64,000 nucleotides of DNA from Paludibacter sp. Its GTDB lineage: Bacteria; Bacteroidota; Bacteroidia; Bacteroidales; Paludibacteraceae. Of the stretch, positions 1 to 7,917 are shown piece after piece. Position 1 is the first letter of the stretch, and every line of letters starts with the position of its first letter. Under the pieces are notes generated by a model. It was not told where the DNA came from and did no database searches. It worked only from the letters and a program-made list of their open reading frames with translations. The stretch lies in contig JANJVQ010000010.1 of NCBI GenBank assembly GCA_024710005.1, forward strand, positions 22,605 to 86,604, given 5' to 3'. A program made the position numbers and the translations under genes.

Positions 1-142
1 ACCAAAATAAATCATCAATTTCTCCTAAAATTTTATATACAGGAAAAATTTGACCGTTTTTTAAGAATATTGTGTCATTTACTTGACAGTAACAAAGTTG
101 TAAGGAAATAATAAACAGTAAAAGAATTATAGTTTTTCTCAT
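1..142 (-). CDS. Partial secreted protein, N-terminus only
   Basis: An ATG at 142-140 on the minus strand opens a frame that runs without a stop off the left edge (47 codons seen). It begins MRKTIILLLFIISLQLCYCQ, a clear signal peptide that could be cleaved at or near the Cys-Gln, followed by a short polar stretch containing NDTIFLKNGQIFPVYKILGE. The family is not recognised from this piece. Start and signal peptide are seen directly; export is inferred. It is divergent from the macro-like gene at 363, with 220 bases between them. Confidence 0.55.
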   Translation of the reverse strand, partial: MRKTIILLLFIISLQLCYCQVNDTIFLKNGQIFPVYKILGEIDDLFW

Positions 143-269
143 AGAAAATAAAATTTAAGGAGTTAGATGCCAAAGTTACATATTATTTGTGAAAATAAGT
201 AAATTGAATTTGTAAAAATAAATTGTTGATATTAAATGTAATGTTATCTCACCTTAGTTCAAATATTCA

Positions 270-301
270 TTTGCTTTATTGTTAAATATTATATAGATTT
301 G
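270..301 (+). promoter_or_regulatory. Bacteroidota-type promoter for the 363-2378 genes
   Basis: TTTG at 270-273 and TAGATTTG at 294-301 are separated by 20 bases, matching the Bacteroidota -33 TTTG / -7 TAnnTTTG pattern. Transcription would begin near 308, leaving a leader of about 55 bases before the ATG at 363. Assigned from consensus only. Confidence 0.55.
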
Positions 302-362
302 TAGACTTAAAAAAATCTAATCAAAAGGGGGTTCACTCTTAACTCACTTTTTAATAAACACT

Positions 363-761
363 ATGAAAAATATCACTCCTGATTATATCACACAACTCAA
401 TCCTGATGAAATATTCGTTTTCGGCTCGAATTCCGAGGGGAATCATGCCGGAGGTGCAGCAAGACAGGCAATGCAATTTGGTGCCGTCTGGGGGCAGGGA
501 AACGGGCTGCAAGGTCAAACCTATGCCATCCCAACGATGTTTGCTCATGAAAGTAAAATTGAGCCATTTGTTGATGACTTTATAAGCTATGCAATCAGGA
601 ATCCCCAGTTGAAATTTTTTGTAACACGGATTGGATGTGGAATTGCAGGGTTTAAAGAAAAACAGATTGCACCGATGTTTGAACGGGTAAAAACAGAGAA
701 AATTGAAAATGTATCTTTACCCAAGGAGTTTTGGGAGGTGATTGAACAGAATAATCTTTAA
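363..761 (+). CDS. Macro-domain-like A1S_2505-type protein
   Basis: 132 residues, no signal peptide, so cytoplasmic. Near the N-terminus it carries FVFGSNSEGNHAGGAARQA, a Gly-rich segment like that of the A1S_2505 family of phage and bacterial proteins, related to macrodomain-type ADP-ribose or nucleotide binders; a second Gly-rich turn is TRIGCGIAGF. Length fits a single-domain member. It has its own promoter and is followed 31 bases later by a lipoprotein gene and then a SLOG-fold gene. Relatives are common in phages, so horizontal origin is plausible, but no phage structural genes are present. Binding to an ADP-ribose-like ligand is inferred from the family; no reaction can be named. Confidence 0.65.
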   Translation: MKNITPDYITQLNPDEIFVFGSNSEGNHAGGAARQAMQFGAVWGQGNGLQGQTYAIPTMFAHESKIEPFVDDFISYAIRNPQLKFFVTRIGCGIAGFKEKQIAPMFERVKTEKIENVSLPKEFWEVIEQNNL

Positions 762-792
762 ATACAATACTAACTAATAATTTTAATGCCTT

Positions 793-1710
793 ATGAGAAA
801 AATCATCAGTATCACACTACTTATCAGTGTTTTATTTTCATTTACTGGTTGCAGTTCATACCTGCAAACTGCCAATGGTGCATACAGTGACATCAGTTTA
901 ACCAGAGATCCCGATGGATATACTGTAAAACGTTTAGCAGAAGTCAAAGAAACTGGAAAGGCTTTCTGGGGAATCCCGAAAAATAATAAAAACAAAAAAC
1001 AAGGTATGATTTTTAGATTTAACGGAATTAATCTTGATCAGGCCAACGGATTTTGGCCTACGCTTAGTTTGATTGGCATGAGTACATTTGGAAGTTTAAC
1101 TATTGCAGGCATAATTAATCCAGGTTGGTTTTATTACGAAGAATATGCTACCTTGTTGTTATCAACAGCAATTACACTCCCTATCACAGGGGCAATAAAC
1201 AATGCAATTTGGTCAAATTCTGCATATCAAACGGCTGCATTCAACTTAAACAGTAAGCTGTTAGTCCAGAATCCAGATGTGGATGTGTTTTTGAATCCCA
1301 AATATGAAGTTTATAAAAATAATGGATTATGGTCACAAGAAGCAAAGATTAAGGCAAATGTGATGGGTGCCAGAATTAAAGTAGATGGTGAAGTGTTTAT
1401 TGAAAGTTCTGAGTTGAAATCATCAGAAACTGAAATTACAGGCTCAATTGAATCTAATAATTCAACATCTATTGAAAATATTGCAATTAAATCTGTTGTT
1501 AAAACAGTTGCTTCCTTTGAAGTTGGTGACATTGTATCATTTTCTCAACATATAAGTGATTCTAGTGGTGTTAATGCTGAATTTAAAATTCCCGATGGTG
1601 TAATATATAAAATAAGTGGTGATAAATTATATATTAATTATATTTTCGAAGGTGATAAATATAGAACCAGAAAGAATTCTGATGAGGTTGAATTAGTAAA
1701 AAAGCGTTGA
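793..1710 (+). CDS. Hypothetical lipoprotein with two hydrophobic segments
   Basis: 305 residues. The N-terminus has a lipoprotein signal with lipobox ending FTGC (Cys20). Two hydrophobic stretches at about residues 95-140 (FWPTLSLIGMSTFGSLTIAG and YATLLLSTAITLPITGAI) resemble the paired membrane segments of Bacteroidota envelope proteins. A Ser/Glu-rich region near 200-235 is followed by a C-terminal segment rich in beta-strand and Lys/Asp. The family is not recognised. It lies 31 bases after the macro-like gene and 68 bases before the SLOG gene, so the three could share one transcript. The composition is AT-rich. Confidence 0.6.
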   Translation: MRKIISITLLISVLFSFTGCSSYLQTANGAYSDISLTRDPDGYTVKRLAEVKETGKAFWGIPKNNKNKKQGMIFRFNGINLDQANGFWPTLSLIGMSTFGSLTIAGIINPGWFYYEEYATLLLSTAITLPITGAINNAIWSNSAYQTAAFNLNSKLLVQNPDVDVFLNPKYEVYKNNGLWSQEAKIKANVMGARIKVDGEVFIESSELKSSETEITGSIESNNSTSIENIAIKSVVKTVASFEVGDIVSFSQHISDSSGVNAEFKIPDGVIYKISGDKLYINYIFEGDKYRTRKNSDEVELVKKR

Positions 1711-1778
1711 AACAAACTCACTTATTTCTTCTATCGCACAAATAACTGGGACAATAATAAAGTTAAAACCAACTGTAT

Positions 1779-2378
1779 ATGACCCTACAAGATTTCATTT
1801 CAAAATACGACAACGAAAATTCAGTTATTCTCCTGGAAGGAAAACGGAATGTGTTGGATTCTGACAAAGAAAAGCTATTTTTATTAGGAAAATTATTAGC
1901 ATTAAAAACATCCAAAATGACTTTCAGAAGCGGAAATGCTGAGGGAGCTGATCAGTATTTCTCAGAGGGTGTTGCAGAAATTGATTATAAAAGATTACAG
2001 GTTATAACACCCTACACTGGACACCGTCAAAAAACCAATAAATCATATTCAACCATTTCATTGGATCAGGTTGATTTACTCAGTAATCCCCAAGTTGTTT
2101 ATCATTCAAAGAATAATAAGAAAACTGAAAATTTAATTGACAGATATCTTTTAGGTGAAAATAATAGATACACCATTAAGGCAGCTTATATTATTCGAGA
2201 TACAATTAAAGTTCTGGGTGCTGATAATATTAAACCTGCTACGTTTGGGATTTTTTATGATGATTTGGGTGATCCAGGGAAAGGTGGTACCGGGCATACA
2301 ATGACTGTTTTTAGTCAAATGAATATTCCTTTTGTGGATCAGAAGGAGTGGTTTGGATGGGTGGAGGAGAGTGATTAG
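1779..2378 (+). CDS. SLOG (LOG/DprA-like) Rossmann-fold protein
   Basis: 199 residues without signal peptide. The N-terminal half has a beta-strand (VILLEGKR) followed by FRSGNAEGADQYFSEG, the SGxxxGAD signature of SLOG-superfamily proteins such as LOG, DprA and phage relatives that bind nucleotides or nucleotide-derived ligands. The C-terminal part (FGIFYDDLGDPGKGGTGHTM) continues this type of fold with a Gly-rich loop. Family assignment rests on the GAD signature; the ligand is unknown. Its stop lies only 9 bases from the stop of the convergent SRAP gene. Pairing with a macro-like protein upstream suggests a nucleotide or NAD-derivative theme, which is inference. Confidence 0.6.
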   Translation: MTLQDFISKYDNENSVILLEGKRNVLDSDKEKLFLLGKLLALKTSKMTFRSGNAEGADQYFSEGVAEIDYKRLQVITPYTGHRQKTNKSYSTISLDQVDLLSNPQVVYHSKNNKKTENLIDRYLLGENNRYTIKAAYIIRDTIKVLGADNIKPATFGIFYDDLGDPGKGGTGHTMTVFSQMNIPFVDQKEWFGWVEESD

Positions 2379-2387
2379 GAGTCGAAT

Positions 2388-3137
2388 TTAAAACAAGCTC
2401 AATTGATTTTCTGATTCAAAACTTACAGGCTCCAATATCTCAGGCACATTCCGATTGTTTCTGGCATTATTTGCCATTTTCGAGATAGTATAAGCTTCCA
2501 TTAATTTTTCATCGAAGGGTTTCATCTGTGATTGAATAGAATTGATTGAAGCGTTTGCAGCCAGCCAGTGTGGTACTTTTCCATGAGGAATGATTAGGGG
2601 CATTCTTTTCTTTGTATTGTGGATTTCGGCCATCAATGGATTTGCAGGAGTTGTCAGGATCGAGAACGTCTTAATTTTATGGTTGGTTTGTGAGTTGTGC
2701 CAAATATTATATATACCAGCCAACGAGAAAAATTCACTGTCAGCCGGCTTAATGAAATAGGGAATCTTTTCTTTCCCAACAGTCTTCCATTCGAAAAAAC
2801 CATTTACAGGAACAATACATCTATTCCCAATGATCGAATCTTTGAAAAAGGCTTTTTCGTAAATGGTTTCGCTAACTGCATTCAGAGTGTTCGACTGATG
2901 TTGCCTGGCTTTTTCTGGATCATGAATCCAATCCGGAATTAATCCCCATTGATATAAGTCTATGCCATCACTTTTGATGATGGGAAGCTGTGGGAAGGAA
3001 AAACCACTGACAAAATAATAGGGAGTATAAACTTCATTTTCCTGAAAATTGATTTCAAGTTCTGATTTGAAAATCTCACCGTAAATTTTCCCGATTTTTT
3101 CTATCTTTTCTTCTTTTACACTTACTGTGAAGCACAT
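2388..3137 (-). CDS. SOS response-associated peptidase (SRAP/YedK/HMCES family)
   Basis: 249 residues starting MC, so Cys2 becomes the N-terminal nucleophile that crosslinks abasic sites in single-stranded DNA. Compared with E. coli YedK, the active-site Asn (Asn86, in TLNAVSET), Glu (Glu116, in NGFFEWK) and His (His173, in EIHNTKKRMP) are present. The DNA-contacting Arg two residues after the Asn (Arg77 in YedK) is Val88 here. It is the last gene of a minus-strand cassette umuC-umuD-unknown-SRAP (23-base gap to the gene before), a context that fits DNA-damage tolerance. Catalysis is from family knowledge; co-regulation is inferred from spacing. Confidence 0.88.
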   Translation of the reverse strand: MCFTVSVKEEKIEKIGKIYGEIFKSELEINFQENEVYTPYYFVSGFSFPQLPIIKSDGIDLYQWGLIPDWIHDPEKARQHQSNTLNAVSETIYEKAFFKDSIIGNRCIVPVNGFFEWKTVGKEKIPYFIKPADSEFFSLAGIYNIWHNSQTNHKIKTFSILTTPANPLMAEIHNTKKRMPLIIPHGKVPHWLAANASINSIQSQMKPFDEKLMEAYTISKMANNARNNRNVPEILEPVSFESENQLSLF

Positions 3138-3160
3138 ATTTAAAGTTTAATGTTTCTTTA

Positions 3161-3763
3161 TCATTTAACAAAGAACTCAAATTTTAGTTTGTCGTATTTA
3201 TCAAAACCAAAGTATAACTTATATGATATAATTGAAGCTGTTGTTGCTGCAATTCCGGTTGAAAATAATGCAATGCCTGCATTTTTATTTTCAAAAAAAT
3301 AGATTAATGGTGACACTAACAGGCAAGACCCACCTACCAATCCTCCATAAACCCAAATATTTTCTAATAGTTTATTATGTGTTCTTTGTAGTTGTATTTC
3401 AATGATGTCATTGTAGTTAACAAAATAATTAAAGGTTTGATTATATTCAGGTGCAAGACTGAAATATGATTTGAACATCAAACACAAACTGTCTTCTTTT
3501 ATTGTATCAAATGATAATAACCCACCAATATAACCGTCCTCAAATTTGAATCTGTTTGAGTTTAATAAAATAGATGTTTCTGGTTTAATTGAGGGGAGTT
3601 TCTCTAATGGTAGACGGAAATAGGTTTCAAAGTTTTTCTTAGGAATTATATACTCTTTCTGCTTTTTTAAATCCCTAACCCACAACTCGTTATTCTGTGT
3701 ATGAGCAATCAATGAGAATAATAAGAGGAAACTTATTTGAAGTAGAATTTTCATAAATTTCAT
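3161..3763 (-). CDS. Unknown secreted/membrane protein inside the SOS cassette
   Basis: 200 residues. An N-terminal signal peptide ends near IAHTQ. A middle region of mixed strands (FETYFRLPLEKLPSIKPETS) is followed by two C-terminal hydrophobic segments at about residues 137-180 (WVYGGLVGGSCLLVSPLIYF; AGIALFSTGIAATTASIISY). The family is not recognised. It sits 13 bases after umuD and 23 before the SRAP gene on the same strand, so it is probably co-transcribed, yet nothing in it suggests DNA repair. Its paired membrane segments recall the lipoprotein at 793-1710. An alternative start is the Met at codon 4. Confidence 0.55.
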   Translation of the reverse strand: MKFMKILLQISFLLLFSLIAHTQNNELWVRDLKKQKEYIIPKKNFETYFRLPLEKLPSIKPETSILLNSNRFKFEDGYIGGLLSFDTIKEDSLCLMFKSYFSLAPEYNQTFNYFVNYNDIIEIQLQRTHNKLLENIWVYGGLVGGSCLLVSPLIYFFENKNAGIALFSTGIAATTASIISYKLYFGFDKYDKLKFEFFVK

Positions 3764-3776
3764 AAATTATAAAATT

Positions 3777-4199
3777 TCACACTTTCTTCACCACATGTGA
3801 AACAACACCCCAGATTTGCAGTTCCTGCCCTTCCACAATTTCTAACACAGGAAAGCTGGCATTGGTTGGGATTAATAGACATTTATCCTTTTCGATTTTC
3901 AACCGCTTAACCGTAAATTCTCCATCTACGTAACATACCACAATTCTACCGTCGACGTAAGGAATGCTCCTGTCGATGACAAGCAAATCTCCATTCTCGA
4001 ATTCAGATGACATTGATGAGCCATCTACTTTGGCATAGTAGGTCGCATCCGGGTGGGCTGTTACATATTTATTGAGGTCGATAGTTTCCCGTAAAAAATC
4101 ACTTGCAGGTGAAGGAAATCCAGCTTTTACTGCACCAACAAACTGTATCTTTATATTTGAATTTTGTTCAGTCGGATGAATTGACGTTTGTTTCTTCAT
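3777..4199 (-). CDS. umuD: UmuD-like S24 self-cleaving protein
   Basis: 140 residues, no DNA-binding domain. The cleavage site is Ala-Gly in [11 protein letters not shown]; the catalytic Ser lies in VDGSSMS and the catalytic Lys in FTVKRLK, matching Ser60 and Lys97 of E. coli UmuD. RecA-stimulated self-cleavage yields UmuD', the partner of UmuC in DNA polymerase V. The start codon overlaps the umuC stop as ATGA (4199-4196), so it is translationally coupled behind umuC. This is the reverse of the usual umuD-umuC order. Confidence 0.9.
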   Translation of the reverse strand: MKKQTSIHPTEQNSNIKIQFVGAVKAGFPSPASDFLRETIDLNKYVTAHPDATYYAKVDGSSMSSEFENGDLLVIDRSIPYVDGRIVVCYVDGEFTVKRLKIEKDKCLLIPTNASFPVLEIVEGQELQIWGVVSHVVKKV

Positions 4200-5446
4200 G
4201 GCTTAACCTTTATAATGTCATTGATATTGGTCGTGAACTTATTCGACAATCTTTCCTGTCTCATCTTATGAGTTTTCTGATCCAATGTAGATATACGGAC
4301 CTTATCACCAAATCGGTCATTAAGTTTATCCATAGTTTCCATCAGAGCTTTATGTTTTGGGTTGCTGTTGAAAAATAGTGATTGTTGATATTCATCTTCT
4401 GGTACAAAATCCATCAGGATTACACCGGCTCTTTTATACCCTATATTTTCTTTGTAAATCGATTTTAAGCCTGCTGTGGCAAATTTTATTATCTCTATGG
4501 ATGAATTAGTTGGAAAGGGTAATTTTAAGTGTATACTCCTGCCATATTGCTCATTTTGCGCTTTAAACCGGTTCGATGCAATGAAAACTTCAATGGCATT
4601 ACACATTGATTGTTGTTTCCTTAGCTTTTCAGCACATGTAGAAGCAAAAGTGCTGATTCTTTCTCTGAGTTGATCATAACTTTTGTAATCAAATTCAAAA
4701 GTCCGTGTAGTGGCAATGCTTTGCTTCTTTTCTAACACTTCCATTTCAATCACAGCTTTTCCGTTCAAATCATCTTGTAATCTTGCGCCAACAACGGTCA
4801 TGTGTTTCTTCACCCAATTATTATCAAGATTACAAAAGTCATAGGCTGTGTTTACCCCCATAGCACGAAGTTTTTTTGCATATTGTCTTCCAACTCCCCA
4901 AATGTCGTCCACGGGCAACCATTTCAATGCTTTGATACGTTTTTCTTCTGTATCAATTACATAACACCCACCTGTACGTTCAGAGAATTTCTTGGCAATC
5001 TTATTTGCAACCTTTGCCAATGATTTTGTTGGTGCAACACCCACTGAAACCGGGATTCCTGTCCATTGCAACACCTGTGTTCTCATCATGATGCCATAAG
5101 ATTGCAAGTCAACCATCATTCCGGACATATCAAGAAAACATTCATCAATGCTATAAATTTCCTGATTTGGTGTATAATTCGAAAGGATGTTCATTACCCT
5201 ATTACTCATATCTCCGTAAAGGGGAAAATTTGCAGAAAATACATGTACTTGATTTTTCTCAAACAATTCCTTATGTTCGAATGCAGGGGCACCCATCGGG
5301 ATGCCAAGTGCTTTGGCTTCGTTAGATCGTGCAATCACGCATCCATCATTGTTACTCAGTACAACAATGGGTTTGGTGTTCAGCGATGGGTTAAATACCC
5401 TTTCGCAAGAAGCATAAAAATTATTACAATCGACAAGGGCGTACAT
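4196..5446 (-). CDS. umuC: UmuC, Y-family translesion DNA polymerase
   Basis: 416 residues from the ATG at 5446; an in-frame GTG two codons upstream (5452) is less likely because UmuC proteins begin [18 protein letters not shown]. Palm motifs are [13 protein letters not shown] and YSIDECFLD, which carry the metal-binding acids. Thumb and little-finger domains follow ([13 protein letters not shown] helix-hairpin-helix), and the C-terminal segment [14 protein letters not shown] matches DUF4113. It inserts nucleotides opposite lesions as part of a polymerase V-type complex. It is the first full-length gene of the cassette that continues with umuD, an unknown gene and SRAP. A promoter-like box lies about 240 bases upstream. 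Confidence 0.93.
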   Translation of the reverse strand: MYALVDCNNFYASCERVFNPSLNTKPIVVLSNNDGCVIARSNEAKALGIPMGAPAFEHKELFEKNQVHVFSANFPLYGDMSNRVMNILSNYTPNQEIYSIDECFLDMSGMMVDLQSYGIMMRTQVLQWTGIPVSVGVAPTKSLAKVANKIAKKFSERTGGCYVIDTEEKRIKALKWLPVDDIWGVGRQYAKKLRAMGVNTAYDFCNLDNNWVKKHMTVVGARLQDDLNGKAVIEMEVLEKKQSIATTRTFEFDYKSYDQLRERISTFASTCAEKLRKQQSMCNAIEVFIASNRFKAQNEQYGRSIHLKLPFPTNSSIEIIKFATAGLKSIYKENIGYKRAGVILMDFVPEDEYQQSLFFNSNPKHKALMETMDKLNDRFGDKVRISTLDQKTHKMRQERLSNKFTTNINDIIKVKP

Positions 5447-5584
5447 ACCCACAAAAATAAATAAACAAATTATTATTCAGGCAAGATGGTTGTTAAAGTT
5501 TTGAACAGGGAAGGGGATGAGGTTTGCAAGAGTTTAAGTTGTTGTTATTCAATGCTTTTAAAGTATAGTTAAAAGTTTAATTAT

Positions 5585-5662
5585 TTAGAGTATGTTGAAT
5601 TGCTCTATATGCATCGGACGGTAGTAATCTTTTTTGGCTTCGTTTAATATAGGTTCTTCCAT
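5585..5662 (-). CDS. Possible 25-aa leader peptide before umuC
   Basis: ATG at 5662-5660 to TAA at 5587-5585. The peptide is hydrophilic (MEEPILNEAKKDYYRPMHIE, then QFNIL). It begins about 17 bases behind the predicted transcription start of the promoter at 5685-5692 and ends 138 bases before umuC. No family is recognised. It could be a real small protein, a leader, or chance; the position just downstream of the only good promoter box is the main support. Confidence 0.3.
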   Translation of the reverse strand: MEEPILNEAKKDYYRPMHIEQFNIL

Positions 5663-5684
5663 AAATTTGTTTGTTGTGTTGACG

Positions 5685-5692
5685 CAAAGATA
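5685..5692 (-). promoter_or_regulatory. Candidate promoter of the umuC cassette
   Basis: On the minus strand the sequence reads TATCTTTG followed by CG, a full match to the -7 TAnnTTTG box. No clear TTTG lies at the -33 distance, which would fit a regulated or damage-inducible promoter, though no LexA-type palindrome could be recognised. Expected start of transcription is near 5679. Confidence 0.4.
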
Positions 5693-5776
5693 GTAAAACG
5701 AAATAAAAAAGAATATAAGAGTTGTTATATTAAACCTGAATCATACTCTTTAGCGGATTTTCATATGTTATATATT

Positions 5777-7894
5777 CTACTCCTGAGTTAACTCCAACAC
5801 GAAAATTTCTGAATATTCCCTGAATAGAGCATTCTGGAAGGTTCTCTTTCCCTTTTTGTCAATCTCCCCGTTTACTGTCCCCACGATACTAAATGTGCCT
5901 CTGTATCTGCGTGTGGATTTTTTGAAATCCGGGTTTATCCGGAGGAGTATGGTTTTCTCAGTTTCTCCTGGTGCAAAACTTACCGGATCAAGGAGGAGTT
6001 GTTTTGGTTTTTTATGCAACGCCAGTTCAACCGGCTCCGTGAATCCTGCTTTTCTGTTTATCCTGATTGGGATGGGGATGACGCTGTCGCCCGGGTTTAT
6101 CATAAAGACATGTTGTGATGAACGATTTGATGATGTCCCTAACTGCAATGAAAAAGGTGCAGCTTCCGTAATGTCTGCAACAAAACCGGCAGCGGGTATG
6201 TGATGGGTGTAATAAAAAGCCTGCATCATATTATCGGCTGCGATTGCTTTTTGTGTTACTGTTTCACCTTCCTTGCCTTTTATAGTGGCAGTTGCCGAAA
6301 CTTCCAAATGGAGTTGCTTTTCTTCCGCATCATCAGGTGCGGTAATGGATATTTCCCAGGTTTTGGTGCCCGGTCTGGTTTTTAAATTGCTTAACTTAAA
6401 GCCTTTTGGAAGTCCTTTTATTGAAAATTCAAGGGCTGGCGTAAATTTTTCTTTACCGAAAATATCAACACGAAAAATACCGGTTCCTCCTTTGGGAATG
6501 CTCAGATTTGCAGGTGAAACAAACACCTCAAACGCGGGAATGTTTTCTTTTCTTTTTAATAAGTAAAAATGATCCTGACCATAATTCCCGATTAAATCCT
6601 GTATTTCGAGGGTGTAAGTCCCTTCGTTCTTTACCCTGAACTGAAGTTGTGCGTCGGCATGGTGTGTCATCAGACCCTGCTTGGCATCTTCAATGTCATC
6701 TGTAGTTTGGATGGTTTTTCCACTGGCATCTTTAATGATGATGAATGGATCCATCATCGAACCAATTCGGCGGGCTAAAACATCAATGGCAAAATTCTCA
6801 TTTTTACGTGCATATAGTTCGTAGCTTTTAACTTGGTTAGGTCCATCCAAAGCATCGAAAATAACATCTCCGACTTCCAAAACGGGATGCATTTTAGGTG
6901 TAATTTGAAAGTTGTCTGTTTTACTTACACCCCAAAAAATGATTGGATTAGACAGGTAATTGTTCTTTCCCGGTGCGTTTAACATATTTCTTTCTTCCCG
7001 CAAGGGTATATATGTAAGGTTGTTTTGTTTCAGGTTTACACCTATTAAATCAACTTTTGTTTTTTTGCCAACTTTACCTGCAACGGGAGATGCGGACACC
7101 AGAAATGGGATTTCACCCAACTCTATCCGGTAGTTGAAATCTTCTCTTCCACGGAAGATTGCATCGTGTATGGACAAGGTATAGGTGTCTGTTTCTGGTA
7201 TGGTGGTGATGATTACCGGGTCAACACTGTTCCGGTAATCATCGCAAAACGCAATTTCTTTTCCTTTGCTGTTTGTGATGCGCATCACTGGCTGAAACCA
7301 ACCCGGAACGGCATCAGCGATGTACGGTACAAGTGCCCTGCCTTTTGCTGCTGCAACCAATTGCATCCCTTTGGTCGATTGAAAGGAATAATAATCTATT
7401 TCACCGGGCATAATTTGTCCACACAAAGTTACGGGTAATTGTCTGACCTGATTTGGATTCGTGGCAGTAGATTCTTTCTCCTCCAGCTGATTCGGATACT
7501 GCCCGATTTCGAAGGGGAGTTTATTGGATATACCTCCTGCCGATTTCAAGCGCAAATCGCGCAATCCGGGACTTGCTTTTTTGTCGATTGTCACTTTAAC
7601 GAAAATGCGTTCTTCGAGTTGCGGACTACTTTGATCGTTGAGCTTTCTTCTTATTGGCCTTTTGCGTTTATCGGCAGATTCATCAGGGGTGTATATACTC
7701 GCACTGATTATTCCATCTCCACTGATTAACACTTCCGTGGCATTTTTAATGTTGAGACCCCCTATTTCAATGTTTACAGTAGTTCCTCTTTCACCTCCTG
7801 CAGGATAGATAAATCCCATCGTCATTTTCTGGGCTGAAAGATAGGTTGTGCCAATGACTAAGAAAATGATGGATAATATTGGAGCTTTTTTCAT
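5777..7894 (-). CDS. PPC-domain secreted protein of the DUF1501/DUF1553 cluster
   Basis: 705 residues with a signal peptide ending near YLSAQ. It is built of beta-sandwich modules: an N-terminal IPT-like domain (PAGGERGTTVNIEIGGLN), two bacterial pre-peptidase C-terminal (PPC)-like domains at about residues 150-260 (GEIDYYSFQSTKGMQLV; TYTLSIHDAIFRGREDFNYR) and 340-450 (QLQFRVKNEGTYTLEIQDL), and Ig-like domains after that. No catalytic residues were seen. Such proteins are encoded beside DUF1501 and DUF1549/1553 genes in Planctomycetes. It is the last gene of the four-gene operon, 23 bases after DUF1501. An extracytoplasmic binding or scaffold role is inferred. Confidence 0.7.
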   Translation of the reverse strand: MKKAPILSIIFLVIGTTYLSAQKMTMGFIYPAGGERGTTVNIEIGGLNIKNATEVLISGDGIISASIYTPDESADKRKRPIRRKLNDQSSPQLEERIFVKVTIDKKASPGLRDLRLKSAGGISNKLPFEIGQYPNQLEEKESTATNPNQVRQLPVTLCGQIMPGEIDYYSFQSTKGMQLVAAAKGRALVPYIADAVPGWFQPVMRITNSKGKEIAFCDDYRNSVDPVIITTIPETDTYTLSIHDAIFRGREDFNYRIELGEIPFLVSASPVAGKVGKKTKVDLIGVNLKQNNLTYIPLREERNMLNAPGKNNYLSNPIIFWGVSKTDNFQITPKMHPVLEVGDVIFDALDGPNQVKSYELYARKNENFAIDVLARRIGSMMDPFIIIKDASGKTIQTTDDIEDAKQGLMTHHADAQLQFRVKNEGTYTLEIQDLIGNYGQDHFYLLKRKENIPAFEVFVSPANLSIPKGGTGIFRVDIFGKEKFTPALEFSIKGLPKGFKLSNLKTRPGTKTWEISITAPDDAEEKQLHLEVSATATIKGKEGETVTQKAIAADNMMQAFYYTHHIPAAGFVADITEAAPFSLQLGTSSNRSSQHVFMINPGDSVIPIPIRINRKAGFTEPVELALHKKPKQLLLDPVSFAPGETEKTILLRINPDFKKSTRRYRGTFSIVGTVNGEIDKKGKRTFQNALFREYSEIFVLELTQE

Positions 7895-7917
7895 GTCGAT
7901 TTGATGATTAGTTTTAC

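Larger units (their letters stand above)
5447..5776. other. Gene-poor stretch upstream of umuC
   Basis: 330 bases between the umuC start and the stop of the PPC-domain gene, both on the minus strand. It holds a good minus-strand promoter -7 box (5685-5692), a 25-codon open frame (5585-5662) and, directly before umuC, a second TATTTTTG box (about 5452-5459) that would give a nearly leaderless message. No strong terminator hairpin was seen behind the PPC-domain gene. Confidence 0.5.

Noticed and set aside
1..5446. Prophage or integrative element
   Set aside because: Only phage-associated accessory folds were found; no integrase, capsid, portal, terminase, attachment repeats or tRNA.
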